Shown here: piece after piece, positions 1 to 7,923 of the stretch
How the letters are laid out: every line of letters begins with the position of its first letter
Numbering within the stretch: position 1 is the first letter of the stretch
Assembly: GCA_028700325.1 (NCBI GenBank)
Contig: JAQVSV010000004.1
Coordinates: 1 to 54,748, forward strand
Origin: Elusimicrobiaceae bacterium
Lineage (GTDB): Bacteria > Elusimicrobiota > Elusimicrobia > Elusimicrobiales > Elusimicrobiaceae
Direction: 5' to 3'
DNA: 54,748 nucleotides
The notes under the pieces: generated by a model
Seen by the model: only the letters and a program-made list of their open reading frames with translations
Told to the model about the DNA's origin: nothing
Database searches by the model: none
Made by a program: the position numbers and the translations under genes

Positions 1-819
1 GTTTTGATGGCGTTATTGGCGGGGGGGGCTTTGGCGGGATCCGGTGCGGTTATGCAGGGCGCGTTGCGGAACCCGCTGGCGGATCCTTACATATTAGGCA
101 CTTCGGCGGGCGCGGCGGTGGGTTTTATGCTGGCGGCGCTGGCGGGACTGACGAACGGTTCGCCGCTGTTTTATCTGGTTACCGGGCTGGGCGCGTTTTT
201 TGCCACTGCGGCCAGTTATTTCCTGGCGCGGGTGAAAGGCCGCGCGCCGGGCGTTAATCTTCTGCTGGCCGGGGTGATTGTAAACAGTTTTCTGGGCGCG
301 GTGATACTGCTGCTCTTTACCGTTTTGCGCAACGAAGGTTTTTCGGTTCTGATATTCATGATGGGCAGCGTGACCGAAGGCAACGGGCCGTTGTGGGTGT
401 ATGCGGGTCTGCTGTTTGTTCTGGGCGCGGTTGCCGGGTATCTGCCCGCGCGCGCGATAGACACGCTCGCCCTGGGCGAGGACAAGGCTTTTGCGCTGGG
501 CGTTAATCCTGAAAAACTGAAACTGCTGATGTTCGGGTCGGCCGCGCTTATGACCGCGGCGGCGGTCGCCGTAAGCGGAGTGATCGGGTTTGCGGGGCTG
601 ATTGTTCCGCATGCGATGCGGATTTTCATGGGGCCGGGGCATAAAAAACTGTTTCCGGCATCGGTTTTGTGCGGAGCGGCGTTTCTGGCGGCGATGGACG
701 CAATCGCCCGCAGCGTCGCCGCGCCGGCTGAAATACCTGTTGGTATTCTGACTGCGCTTTGCGGCGCGCCTTTTTTCCTTTATGTGATGCGGAAACAGTG
801 CGGGGAGTACCGGTTCTGA
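1..819 (+). CDS. FecCD-family ABC importer permease (5' truncated)
   Basis: Inner-membrane permease of a binding-protein-dependent importer for iron-siderophore, haem or cobalamin. About 272 residues are visible against roughly 330 for the family, and the reading frame is open to the window edge, so the start lies upstream. The visible N-terminal part has the family motif GALRNPLADPYILGTSAGA, and the C-terminal half has the conserved stretch VSGVIGFAGLIVPHAMR followed by a final hydrophobic helix, as in BtuC and FhuB. Several hydrophobic membrane segments run through the protein. Its TGA overlaps the ATG of the ATPase gene (ATGA), so the two are translationally coupled. The substrate cannot be told from the permease alone; the binding protein is outside the window. 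Confidence 0.9.
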   Translation, partial: VLMALLAGGALAGSGAVMQGALRNPLADPYILGTSAGAAVGFMLAALAGLTNGSPLFYLVTGLGAFFATAASYFLARVKGRAPGVNLLLAGVIVNSFLGAVILLLFTVLRNEGFSVLIFMMGSVTEGNGPLWVYAGLLFVLGAVAGYLPARAIDTLALGEDKAFALGVNPEKLKLLMFGSAALMTAAAVAVSGVIGFAGLIVPHAMRIFMGPGHKKLFPASVLCGAAFLAAMDAIARSVAAPAEIPVGILTALCGAPFFLYVMRKQCGEYRF

Positions 820-1610
820 TGGGAATACTGCGCGCCAGGAATCTGTGTTTTGCCTACAGCGCGGTTCCGGTGCTGAAAAATGTCAGTTTCCGGCTTGAAA
901 AAGGCGCGTTTCTGGCGGTTACCGGTCCGAACGGGTCGGGCAAAAGCACGCTGCTTAAACTGTTGGCGGGCCTGCTCGCGCCGCAAAGCGGAGAAGCGCT
1001 GTTGAAAGGAACACCGGTTGCCGCATACAGTCCGCGCGCCCGGGCCAGTATCGCCGCGCTGGTACCGGCTTCCATGCAGATGCCTTTTGATTTTACCGTG
1101 TATGAAACGGTTTTCATGGGTCGCGCCCCTAAAATGGGATGGTGGGGCGGCGCGCGTGAAAGCGACAGCCGGGCTGTTGAATCCGCTATTTTGCAACTGG
1201 GGCTTGCCAGCCTGCGGAACCGGGCGGTCAATTCACTTTCCAGCGGCGAACAGCAGAAAGTTTTTATTGCGCAGGCGCTGGCTCAGGAGCCGGAAATTCT
1301 GTTTCTTGACGAACCCACTTCGCACCTGGACATCACCTGCCAGACGGGCGTTTTTGAGCTGCTGGAAAGTCTTTCGGAAAGCGGGGTCGCCATTGTGGCG
1401 GTAACCCATGATATCGCGCTGGCCGCCAGATACTGCAATGAAATTCTGCTGCTTAAGGACGGGTCTGTTTACGCGCAGGGCAGTCCCGCGGCGGTTATAA
1501 CCGAAACCGCTTTAACTGATGTTTACGGAATTCGCGCCGAACTGCGCCATGCCAAAGCCGGTATTTCCATTGATATTATAGGTACTTCCGATGGTGTTTT
1601 CGCGGATTAA
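819..1610 (+). CDS. FecE/BtuD-type ABC importer ATPase
   Basis: Cytoplasmic ATPase that powers the FecCD-type permease encoded just upstream. It is 263 residues from the ATG at 819, chosen because that ATG overlaps the permease stop; an in-frame upstream start at 759 would lie inside the permease gene and adds residues unlike the family. Visible motifs are Walker A GPNGSGKST, signature LSSGEQQK, Walker B ILFLDEPTSHLD and the H-loop in VAVTHD. The order and spacing are normal for siderophore/cobalamin importers. A short spacer and then an independent promoter for the TetR gene follow, so this is probably the last gene of its operon. Confidence 0.92.
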   Translation: MGILRARNLCFAYSAVPVLKNVSFRLEKGAFLAVTGPNGSGKSTLLKLLAGLLAPQSGEALLKGTPVAAYSPRARASIAALVPASMQMPFDFTVYETVFMGRAPKMGWWGGARESDSRAVESAILQLGLASLRNRAVNSLSSGEQQKVFIAQALAQEPEILFLDEPTSHLDITCQTGVFELLESLSESGVAIVAVTHDIALAARYCNEILLLKDGSVYAQGSPAAVITETALTDVYGIRAELRHAKAGISIDIIGTSDGVFAD

Positions 1611-1671
1611 TCCGTATCTTTTGATAGCCAGCTCTTCTTTGACGACCGTAAAGCCTGCCTAAAAAGCATTA

Positions 1672-1700
1672 TTGACGAACCTGGAAATTTCTGTTATACT
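1672..1700 (+). promoter_or_regulatory. sigma70-type promoter of the tetR-RND pump operon
   Basis: A -35 box TTGACG (1672-1677) and a -10 box TATACT (1695-1700) are separated by 17 bases, close to consensus. The likely transcription start is near 1707, inside the palindrome described in the next entry, about 30 bases before the TetR start codon. Confidence 0.75.
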
Positions 1701-1712
1701 TACCGGTAGGTA
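1697..1712. promoter_or_regulatory. putative TetR-family operator palindrome
   Basis: TACTTACCGGTAGGTA is a 16-base inverted repeat with one mismatched pair (TACxTACC/GGTAxGTA). It overlaps the end of the -10 box and the expected transcription start of the downstream TetR gene. TetR-family repressors of efflux pumps commonly bind such sites to repress themselves and their pump. Binding here is inferred from position and symmetry. Confidence 0.6.
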
Positions 1713-1737
1713 ATATAAGGTTAATGGCAGGAAAAAA

Positions 1738-2337
1738 ATGTCTTCAGCGGAAGAAAATTTAAAACCACGCGAGATACGCGAGAAACTGCTCCATGCGGCT
1801 TTTGAGCTGATAGCGGAGAAAGGCATTGACGCAGTATCCGTGCGGGAAATTGTGGAACGGGTGAATGTTTCCAAACCCGTGCTGTACTACTATTTTAAGG
1901 ATAAGGAAGACCTTTGCGCCCAGCTGTTTGCCGAAGTGAAAATTCATGTTGATGAACTGTACGCCGAGCGCAAGGCATCGGGCCTCAGCCTGCGGGAAAT
2001 CATAGAAGGCAAGTTCCGCCATGAAATTGAGGATATGCGCAGAACTCCTCAAATCTCCAAGCTGATTATACGCACCATAGGCAATGATAACAGGGACCGG
2101 CTTGGCCAGCTGCTCTGCGATATCCAAAACACCGGGCGGAACATGATGCTCAAGATTCTGGGCGAGGCGGAAGCCAACGGCGAGATCCGCAAAGGCAGTG
2201 CGCAGACGATCGAGTTTATGGTGCACGCCGTATCGTTGAACCTGCTTTTCATGTCTTCGCACGGGAAAATGAGCGATATCCCCGGCGATTTTCCCGAACG
2301 CATGACCCAGCTGATTTTGAATGGAGTGCAGCCTTGA
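1738..2337 (+). CDS. TetR/AcrR-family transcriptional repressor
   Basis: A 199-residue one-component regulator with an N-terminal helix-turn-helix (about residues 25-55). The recognition helix region reads VSREIVERVNVSKP in outline (VSVREIVERVNVSKPVLYYYF), with the family's typical YYYF. The C-terminal ligand domain is variable and its ligand cannot be predicted. The gene is first in the operon, preceded by AGGA, a good promoter and a palindrome that is the likely autoregulatory site. Its TGA overlaps the region just before the TolC-like start, so repressor and pump are co-transcribed. The most likely job is local control of the TolC/adaptor/RND pump in response to a toxic compound. Confidence 0.9.
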   Translation: MSSAEENLKPREIREKLLHAAFELIAEKGIDAVSVREIVERVNVSKPVLYYYFKDKEDLCAQLFAEVKIHVDELYAERKASGLSLREIIEGKFRHEIEDMRRTPQISKLIIRTIGNDNRDRLGQLLCDIQNTGRNMMLKILGEAEANGEIRKGSAQTIEFMVHAVSLNLLFMSSHGKMSDIPGDFPERMTQLILNGVQP

Positions 2338-2339
2338 TT

Positions 2340-3641
2340 ATGAAACCCATACACGCATTGTCGGTTTTGCTGTTATTTGTTCCCGCCATTACAGCGAAGG
2401 ATTTGCCTGTGCAGGATATTAGTATTGAACAGGCCGTTGTTCTGGCGCTTGAAAACAACACCTCGGTTGTTGACGCGCAGTACACGAGCGATATTTACGA
2501 GGCGCAGATCAGGGAATACAAATCCTATGCCTATCCGTCGGTAACGCTGAGCGCCGGGTATACCCGCAATCTGAAAAAATCAGCTTTTTTCATGGCGGGC
2601 CAGAAGATTTACACTTCGAACGACAATGCCTATTCCGGCAACATTCAGCTGGACCAGATCGTCTGGGGCGGCGGCAAGGTCAGGGCGGCGATAAAGATGT
2701 CGGAAATCCTGTCGGAACAGGGGCAGACCAATACCGAGATTTTAAGGCGCCAGGTGGCGCGGAGCGTGCGGCAGATCTGCTACAACATCATGGCGGCGTC
2801 CGCCACGGTGGAAATAGAAAGCGAGGCTTACACGCTGGCCAATCTGCATCTTGATGAAATGCGCGAGAAATTCGACAAAGGGCTTGTAGGCGATATAGAA
2901 GTCACCCGGCAGGAAGTGGAGGTTTCCAACAAGGTTCCTGCTGTCATTGAGGCCGAAAACCTCGTGGAAACAGGGCTGTTGAGCCTTAACACCCTGCTCG
3001 GGCGCGACCCGCAGAACCCTATCAATATAACCGACACCATAACGAAAACCCTTGCGCCGGAACCGGAACTGGACGAACTTTACGCGCTTGCGCTGCAGAA
3101 CCGGACCGAGCTGAAAGCGTCGAAGCTGGCGATCGAAATGGCGAAAGCCCAGATGAAACTGAAAAAAGGCGGTTTTTATCCGGACATCTATGCTTTCATG
3201 CTGAGCGGCTACAGTGCCAGCACAGACAAGCTTACGCCTGACAGCAACGAGTATAACTTCTCCACCTCAGCGGGATTAAACCTCAGTTATCCGCTGTTTC
3301 AGAGCGGCAGGACGGTGGCGCAGGTCAAACAGGCGGATCTGGCCTATCAGCAGAGCATTGAAGATGACGCGAATCTGGTGCGGCAGGTAAAATCCGAAGT
3401 GAAGCAGGCGTGGCTGGATTACCGGCAGGCGTTGCGGCGGGTCAATTCGCAGCTCAAATCCACCGAGCAGGCGAGAAAGGTTGTGCATTCTGACAATCTG
3501 CGCTATCTGCAGGGGCTGGCAAGCCAGCTGGAGCTTAATGACGCCACTTTGGCGCTTAACAAGGCGCAGCTATACTATGTAACAGCGATGCGCGACGCGT
3601 TTGTCGCGCTGGCCCAGATCAAATGGGCGACCGGAGAATAA
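2340..3641 (+). CDS. TolC-family outer-membrane efflux channel
   Basis: Outer-membrane and periplasmic exit duct of a tripartite efflux pump, 433 residues from the ATG at 2340. The alternative TTG at 2334 lies inside the TetR stop region and was not used. An N-terminal signal peptide (KPIHALSVLLLFVPAITA) precedes two repeats of the OEP family, about residues 25-225 and 235-430. These have long helices and the typical strands around SYPLFQSGRTVAQVKQA, with GR near the turn as in TolC homologues. It follows the TetR gene directly and stops 2 bases before the adaptor gene. Family membership is clear; the transported compounds are unknown. Confidence 0.9.
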   Translation: MKPIHALSVLLLFVPAITAKDLPVQDISIEQAVVLALENNTSVVDAQYTSDIYEAQIREYKSYAYPSVTLSAGYTRNLKKSAFFMAGQKIYTSNDNAYSGNIQLDQIVWGGGKVRAAIKMSEILSEQGQTNTEILRRQVARSVRQICYNIMAASATVEIESEAYTLANLHLDEMREKFDKGLVGDIEVTRQEVEVSNKVPAVIEAENLVETGLLSLNTLLGRDPQNPINITDTITKTLAPEPELDELYALALQNRTELKASKLAIEMAKAQMKLKKGGFYPDIYAFMLSGYSASTDKLTPDSNEYNFSTSAGLNLSYPLFQSGRTVAQVKQADLAYQQSIEDDANLVRQVKSEVKQAWLDYRQALRRVNSQLKSTEQARKVVHSDNLRYLQGLASQLELNDATLALNKAQLYYVTAMRDAFVALAQIKWATGE

Positions 3642-3643
3642 CT

Positions 3644-4537
3644 ATGAAAGCAATTAAAACTAATATACTGGCACTGCTTGCGGGAGTTTCGGTTCTGGCC
3701 TGCGCCGGGTGCGGGAACGGAAACGGAAGCTCTCTAAATGATCTGGAAACCAGCGTGTTCACCGTAAAAACCGGCGTGGCTGAACGCAGAACGCTTGAAA
3801 ACAGCATTATTCTGCCCGGTAACGCCAAAGCCTGGCAGGAAGCGGTGATATTTCCGCGCGCGGCTGGCAAACTGCGCCAGAATCTGCTTTCGGAAGGCGA
3901 TTCCGTGAAGAAAGACCAGACGATTGCCCTGATCGAGCGCGATGAAGTGGGCGTGGTGCACAAGCCCATGGTGGTGCCGGCCACCATAGACGGGGTGATC
4001 GGCATGATCTATCAGGACGTGGGCACCAACGTCAGCATGCAGACTCCGATAGCGAGCGTGGTGAACCAGACTAAAATACGTATGAGCGTCAATATCCCGG
4101 AGCGCTATCTCGGCATGGTTTTCAAAGGCCAGCCCGCAAGCATTGAAACGGCGGCTTATCCCGGCAGGGTTTTCAGGGGCAGGATATACAAACTGAGCCC
4201 CGTAGTGGACGAGGCGAGCCTGAGCACCGTAGCCGAAATCCTTATAGACAACGGGGCCGGACTGCTTAAAACCGGCATGTTCGGGCATGTCTCCCTGATT
4301 TTGAAACGGCATGATGATGCCGTGGCTGTGCCGCTTGACGCGTTGGTGACGGAGGAAGGGCAGAAATATGTGTTTCTTGCCGACAAGGATAACCGCGCGG
4401 TGAAAATCGCCGTTACCGCCGGCATAGAAACCAGGGATTACATCGAAATTGTCAAAGGCATCAGGCCCGGCGACAGGATCATAGTGTTCGGGCTGTATGG
4501 TTTGCAGAACGGCAGCCGCATAAAAATAGTTTCCTGA
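3644..4537 (+). CDS. RND periplasmic adaptor lipoprotein, short form without alpha-hairpin
   Basis: Membrane fusion protein bridging the RND pump and the TolC-like channel, 297 residues from ATG 3644. The N-terminus is a lipoprotein-type signal ending in LACAGC, so it should be anchored by lipid. The two lipoyl half-motifs (AAGKLRQNLLSEGDSVKKDQ and PATIDGVIGMIYQDVGTNVS) are separated by only about 25 residues, leaving no room for the long coiled-coil hairpin of AcrA. Beta-barrel and membrane-proximal domains follow, with PLDALVTEEGQKYVF typical of the latter. Hairpin-less adaptors are known, for example BesA of Borrelia. Classical adaptors are 370-400 residues, so this one is naturally short and not visibly truncated. 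Confidence 0.88.
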   Translation: MKAIKTNILALLAGVSVLACAGCGNGNGSSLNDLETSVFTVKTGVAERRTLENSIILPGNAKAWQEAVIFPRAAGKLRQNLLSEGDSVKKDQTIALIERDEVGVVHKPMVVPATIDGVIGMIYQDVGTNVSMQTPIASVVNQTKIRMSVNIPERYLGMVFKGQPASIETAAYPGRVFRGRIYKLSPVVDEASLSTVAEILIDNGAGLLKTGMFGHVSLILKRHDDAVAVPLDALVTEEGQKYVFLADKDNRAVKIAVTAGIETRDYIEIVKGIRPGDRIIVFGLYGLQNGSRIKIVS

Positions 4538-4602
4538 GCGGTGTCTGTCTGCTGAGGCGGCTCCATTTCAGTTTATAACGAGTACCGCGGGATCAAATTA
4601 CT

Positions 4603-7600
4603 ATGAAATTAACCCATTTGTGCATTAAACGTCCGGTGATGACGGTCATGATGATTCTGACCATTGTGGTGCTGGGCATATTTTCTTTTGTCAGGCTAGG
4701 CATTGATCTTTATCCGAACGTGGAATTTCCGTTTGTGCTGGTCAATACGGTGCTGGCCGGTTCCGGCCCGGAAGAAATAGAAACCTCGGTGACGAAGATT
4801 ATCGAGGAGGGCGCCAACACCATTGAAGGCATTGACGAGATGAACTCGTACAGCGCGGAAGGCGTTTCGACCGTGATGATCAAGTTCGACATGGAAAAAA
4901 ACGTTGACGTGGCCGCTCAGGACGTGCGCGATAAGGTGGCCGGTGTCCAGCGCGATCTGCCCGACGGGTTTGAGCCGCCGGTGATCAGCAAGCTGGAAAT
5001 GGGCGCGATACCTGTTCTTAATATCGCCGTGTACGGCGACCGGGGGCTGGTTGATCTCACCGAAATCACGCGCAAGAAAATCAAGGAGCAGCTGGAGAAT
5101 GTGGGCGGAGTGGGTTCCGTGGATATGATCGGCGGGCGCCAGCGCGAAATCCATATAGTGGTGGATCCCGTGCGGCTTTCGGCGCTCAACATCTCGATCA
5201 AGGATTTGAAAGAGGCGGTGCAGCAGCAGAATATCGAAATCCCCGGCGGGCGAGTCGAGCAGGAAAGCCGCGATTACACGCTGCGTACGCTGGGCCGCAT
5301 CAAATCGGTGCGGCAGTTTAATGACATTGTGATCAAAACGGTCAACAGTTCCCCGATCCGCATTTCCGATGTGGCGCGCGTGGAGGACACCGGCGAGTAT
5401 ATGACCGACGCGGCCTATTTCAACGGCCAGCCGTGCGTGAATGTGGAAGTGGTCAAGCAGTCCGGTTCCAACACGGTGGAAGTGGTGAGGCGGGTCAAGG
5501 ACAAACTGGCCATCATCACGCCGTATCTGCCGGGCGGAGTGCGTTACAGCATCGTGGCGGACCAGAGCGTATACATAAAAGCGTCGGTTTCCGCCGTTGA
5601 GGAGCATCTTGTGCTGGGCAGCATTTTTGCGGCGCTGGCCGTGCTTCTGTTTCTGGGCGACTGGCGTTCCACGATCATTTCATCGCTGGCGATACCGACT
5701 TCCATTATCGGCACGTTCACCATCCTCGATCTGCTGGGCTTTACCCTTAACAATATCACGCTGCTCGCGCTGACCATCGCCGTGGGCATAGTCATTGACG
5801 ACGCCATAGTCATGCTTGAAAACATCTACCGGCATATGGACGAATACGGCAAAACGCCGCTTAAAGCCGCGCTGGAAGGCGCCGATGAAATTTCGTTCGC
5901 GGTTATCACCATGTCGGCTTCGCTGCTTGTTATTTTCATTCCGCTGGCGTTCATGAGCGGAATCGTGGGCCGGTTCTTCAAAAGCTACGGGCTGACCATC
6001 GCCGGCGCGATTGTAATAAGCACTTTCGTGGCGCTTACGCTTACGCCAATGCTGTCGTCGCTGTTCCTGAAAGTGAAACACGGCGCGAAAGGCCGGCTGG
6101 AAAAATTCACCGACCATGTAAACGACAGCCTTGCCCGGCCTTATATCGCCGCGCTCGAGTGGGCGCTGGCGAACAGGTGGAAAATGATCCTGCTTTTTAT
6201 CGGGATATCGCTGTCGGCCCTGCCGATGCTGAAGGGGATCGGCAAGGATTTCGCTCCGCAGGAGGACACTTCCCAGTTCATAGTCAACATCAACGCGCCG
6301 GAAGGCACCAGCATCAGAAAGATGCAGAAAATAATGCGGCAGCTGGAAGGCGAGATCAAAACCATGCCGCATATTCTCAATCTGCTGACCACGATAGGCA
6401 TTTCAAACGGGTTTCAGTCCGCGTCTTCCAACCAGGCCAGCATTACGGTCGAGCTGGTGGATGTGACAAAGCGAAAAGAGGGGATGGCGCAAATCATGTC
6501 CGCCGTGCGTAAACTTTTCGGAAAATACAAGGAACTGCGGATGTCGGTCAACGTGGCCGGCGGATTCGGCGGCAATGAAAAACAGATGGAATTCATGATT
6601 TCCGGGCCTGATCTGAATAAATTGCGCGAATATGCCGACGCGGTGGCTGCCAGGCTGCGCAAGACGCCGGGTTTTGTGGATGTGGATCTGAGCGTTTCAT
6701 TCGCCAAACCTGAATATACGGTGGAAATTGACCGTGAGAAGGCGCACGGCCTGAAAGTGAAAATATCCGATATCGCCAACGCGCTGCGCACGATGGTCGG
6801 CGGCGAGGAGGATATCACCAAATATAAGGAAGGCGAGGAGCTTTACGAGGTGCGTATCCGCGCGGAGGCGGAGATGCGCAACTCCATTGAAACGATTTCG
6901 GCAATGGCGATTCCCACGGAGGACAAAAAACTTGTCCGGCTTGACAGTGTGGCCACCATCAAGCCGGCGTTCGGTCCCACGCAGATCGAGCATACCGCCC
7001 GGCTGCGCCGTGTCACCGTGGAATCGAACCTCGAGGGCGTGCCGCTTAACAGGGCTTACGATATTTGCCGGGCGGAGTTTGCGCTGCAGAACGCGCCCAA
7101 GGAATATGTCGCCATGCCGCGCGGAAAGGGCAAGGAACTGCAGAAGATGCTCGCCAGTTTCGTGACGGCGTTTGCCATGGCGTTCATCTTTATTTACCTG
7201 ATTCTGGCGGCCCAGTTCGAGAGTTTTATTTATCCCGTGTCCATCATGTCGGTGCTGCCGCTTACGATACCATTTGCGATTATCACCCTGTTTATTTCCC
7301 GCGAGCCGCTGAGCATGTTCAGCATATTGGGCATTTTCATGCTGGTCGGGATCGTGAAGAAAAATTCGATCCTGCAGATTGATTATACCAACACCCTGCG
7401 GGCCAAGGGCTATAAACGCTACGACGCCATGCTGTCCGCCAACAAGACCCGCCTGCGGCCCATTCTCATGACCACGCTGACCATTATCGCGGGCATGCTG
7501 CCTACCGCGCTGAGCAAGGGCGCGGGCGCGGAAGTGCGCGGCAGCATGGCATGGGTCATTATAGGCGGGCAGGCGCTGTCTTTGTTTGTGACACTGCTTA

Positions 7601-7773
7601 TGGCGCCGGTCATGTATTCGGTAATGGATGATTTCCAGCAGTGGCTTGAGAATAAATTCAACATCAAACTGCGCCGCGACCAGCTGGATTTCGAGTGCGT
7701 GGAGCGCGAGTGCGAGCGGGAAGCCCAGAAAATAAAGGATGAGCTGCTTAAGAAATCCCAGCATGTGATGTGA
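4603..7773 (+). CDS. HAE1/AcrB-type RND efflux transporter
   Basis: Proton-driven inner-membrane pump of the tripartite system, 1056 residues, full length for the family. The N-terminus is the usual cytoplasmic tail and TM1 (KRPVMTVMMILTIVVLG). The TM4 proton relay pair is visible in VGIVIDDAIVMLENI, and the second half repeats the fold with the TM10 region VGIVKKNSILQIDY. Two large periplasmic loops lie between TM1-TM2 and TM7-TM8. The C-terminus is charged and about 60 residues long after the last helix. It is the last gene of the operon, with a strong terminator about 60 bases downstream. Start ATG 4603 has only a weak ribosome site (GGGATC). Drugs, metabolites or lipids are possible substrates. 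Confidence 0.93.
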   Translation: MKLTHLCIKRPVMTVMMILTIVVLGIFSFVRLGIDLYPNVEFPFVLVNTVLAGSGPEEIETSVTKIIEEGANTIEGIDEMNSYSAEGVSTVMIKFDMEKNVDVAAQDVRDKVAGVQRDLPDGFEPPVISKLEMGAIPVLNIAVYGDRGLVDLTEITRKKIKEQLENVGGVGSVDMIGGRQREIHIVVDPVRLSALNISIKDLKEAVQQQNIEIPGGRVEQESRDYTLRTLGRIKSVRQFNDIVIKTVNSSPIRISDVARVEDTGEYMTDAAYFNGQPCVNVEVVKQSGSNTVEVVRRVKDKLAIITPYLPGGVRYSIVADQSVYIKASVSAVEEHLVLGSIFAALAVLLFLGDWRSTIISSLAIPTSIIGTFTILDLLGFTLNNITLLALTIAVGIVIDDAIVMLENIYRHMDEYGKTPLKAALEGADEISFAVITMSASLLVIFIPLAFMSGIVGRFFKSYGLTIAGAIVISTFVALTLTPMLSSLFLKVKHGAKGRLEKFTDHVNDSLARPYIAALEWALANRWKMILLFIGISLSALPMLKGIGKDFAPQEDTSQFIVNINAPEGTSIRKMQKIMRQLEGEIKTMPHILNLLTTIGISNGFQSASSNQASITVELVDVTKRKEGMAQIMSAVRKLFGKYKELRMSVNVAGGFGGNEKQMEFMISGPDLNKLREYADAVAARLRKTPGFVDVDLSVSFAKPEYTVEIDREKAHGLKVKISDIANALRTMVGGEEDITKYKEGEELYEVRIRAEAEMRNSIETISAMAIPTEDKKLVRLDSVATIKPAFGPTQIEHTARLRRVTVESNLEGVPLNRAYDICRAEFALQNAPKEYVAMPRGKGKELQKMLASFVTAFAMAFIFIYLILAAQFESFIYPVSIMSVLPLTIPFAIITLFISREPLSMFSILGIFMLVGIVKKNSILQIDYTNTLRAKGYKRYDAMLSANKTRLRPILMTTLTIIAGMLPTALSKGAGAEVRGSMAWVIIGGQALSLFVTLLMAPVMYSVMDDFQQWLENKFNIKLRRDQLDFECVERECEREAQKIKDELLKKSQHVM

Positions 7774-7830
7774 TCTGAAATCGTCAGTCCGGGCCGGCAG
7801 TTTCTGCGGCGCGGCGGCGGTTTCCCTCCG

Positions 7831-7864
7831 AAAGACCGGGCGGCTTAGGCCGTCCGGTCTTTTT
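7831..7864 (+). terminator. rho-independent terminator of the RND operon
   Basis: A 14-pair stem, AAAGACCGGGCGGC with GCCGTCCGGTCTTT (one G-T pair), closes a TTAG loop and runs into a T tract. It lies about 60 bases after the RND stop. Confidence 0.85.
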
Positions 7865-7884
7865 CCGGAAACATTGCCGCGTGC

Positions 7885-7914
7885 TTGTTGCGGTGCATCC
7901 AAAACGGGTAAACT
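7885..7914 (+). promoter_or_regulatory. candidate promoter of the ABC exporter operon, possibly leaderless
   Basis: TTGTTG (7885-7890) and TAAACT (7909-7914) are separated by 18 bases. Transcription would start about 7921-7923, at or just before the ATG at 7924. No Shine-Dalgarno sequence precedes that ATG, which fits a leaderless transcript. Neither box is a perfect match. Confidence 0.4.
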
Positions 7915-7923
7915 GAATATATT

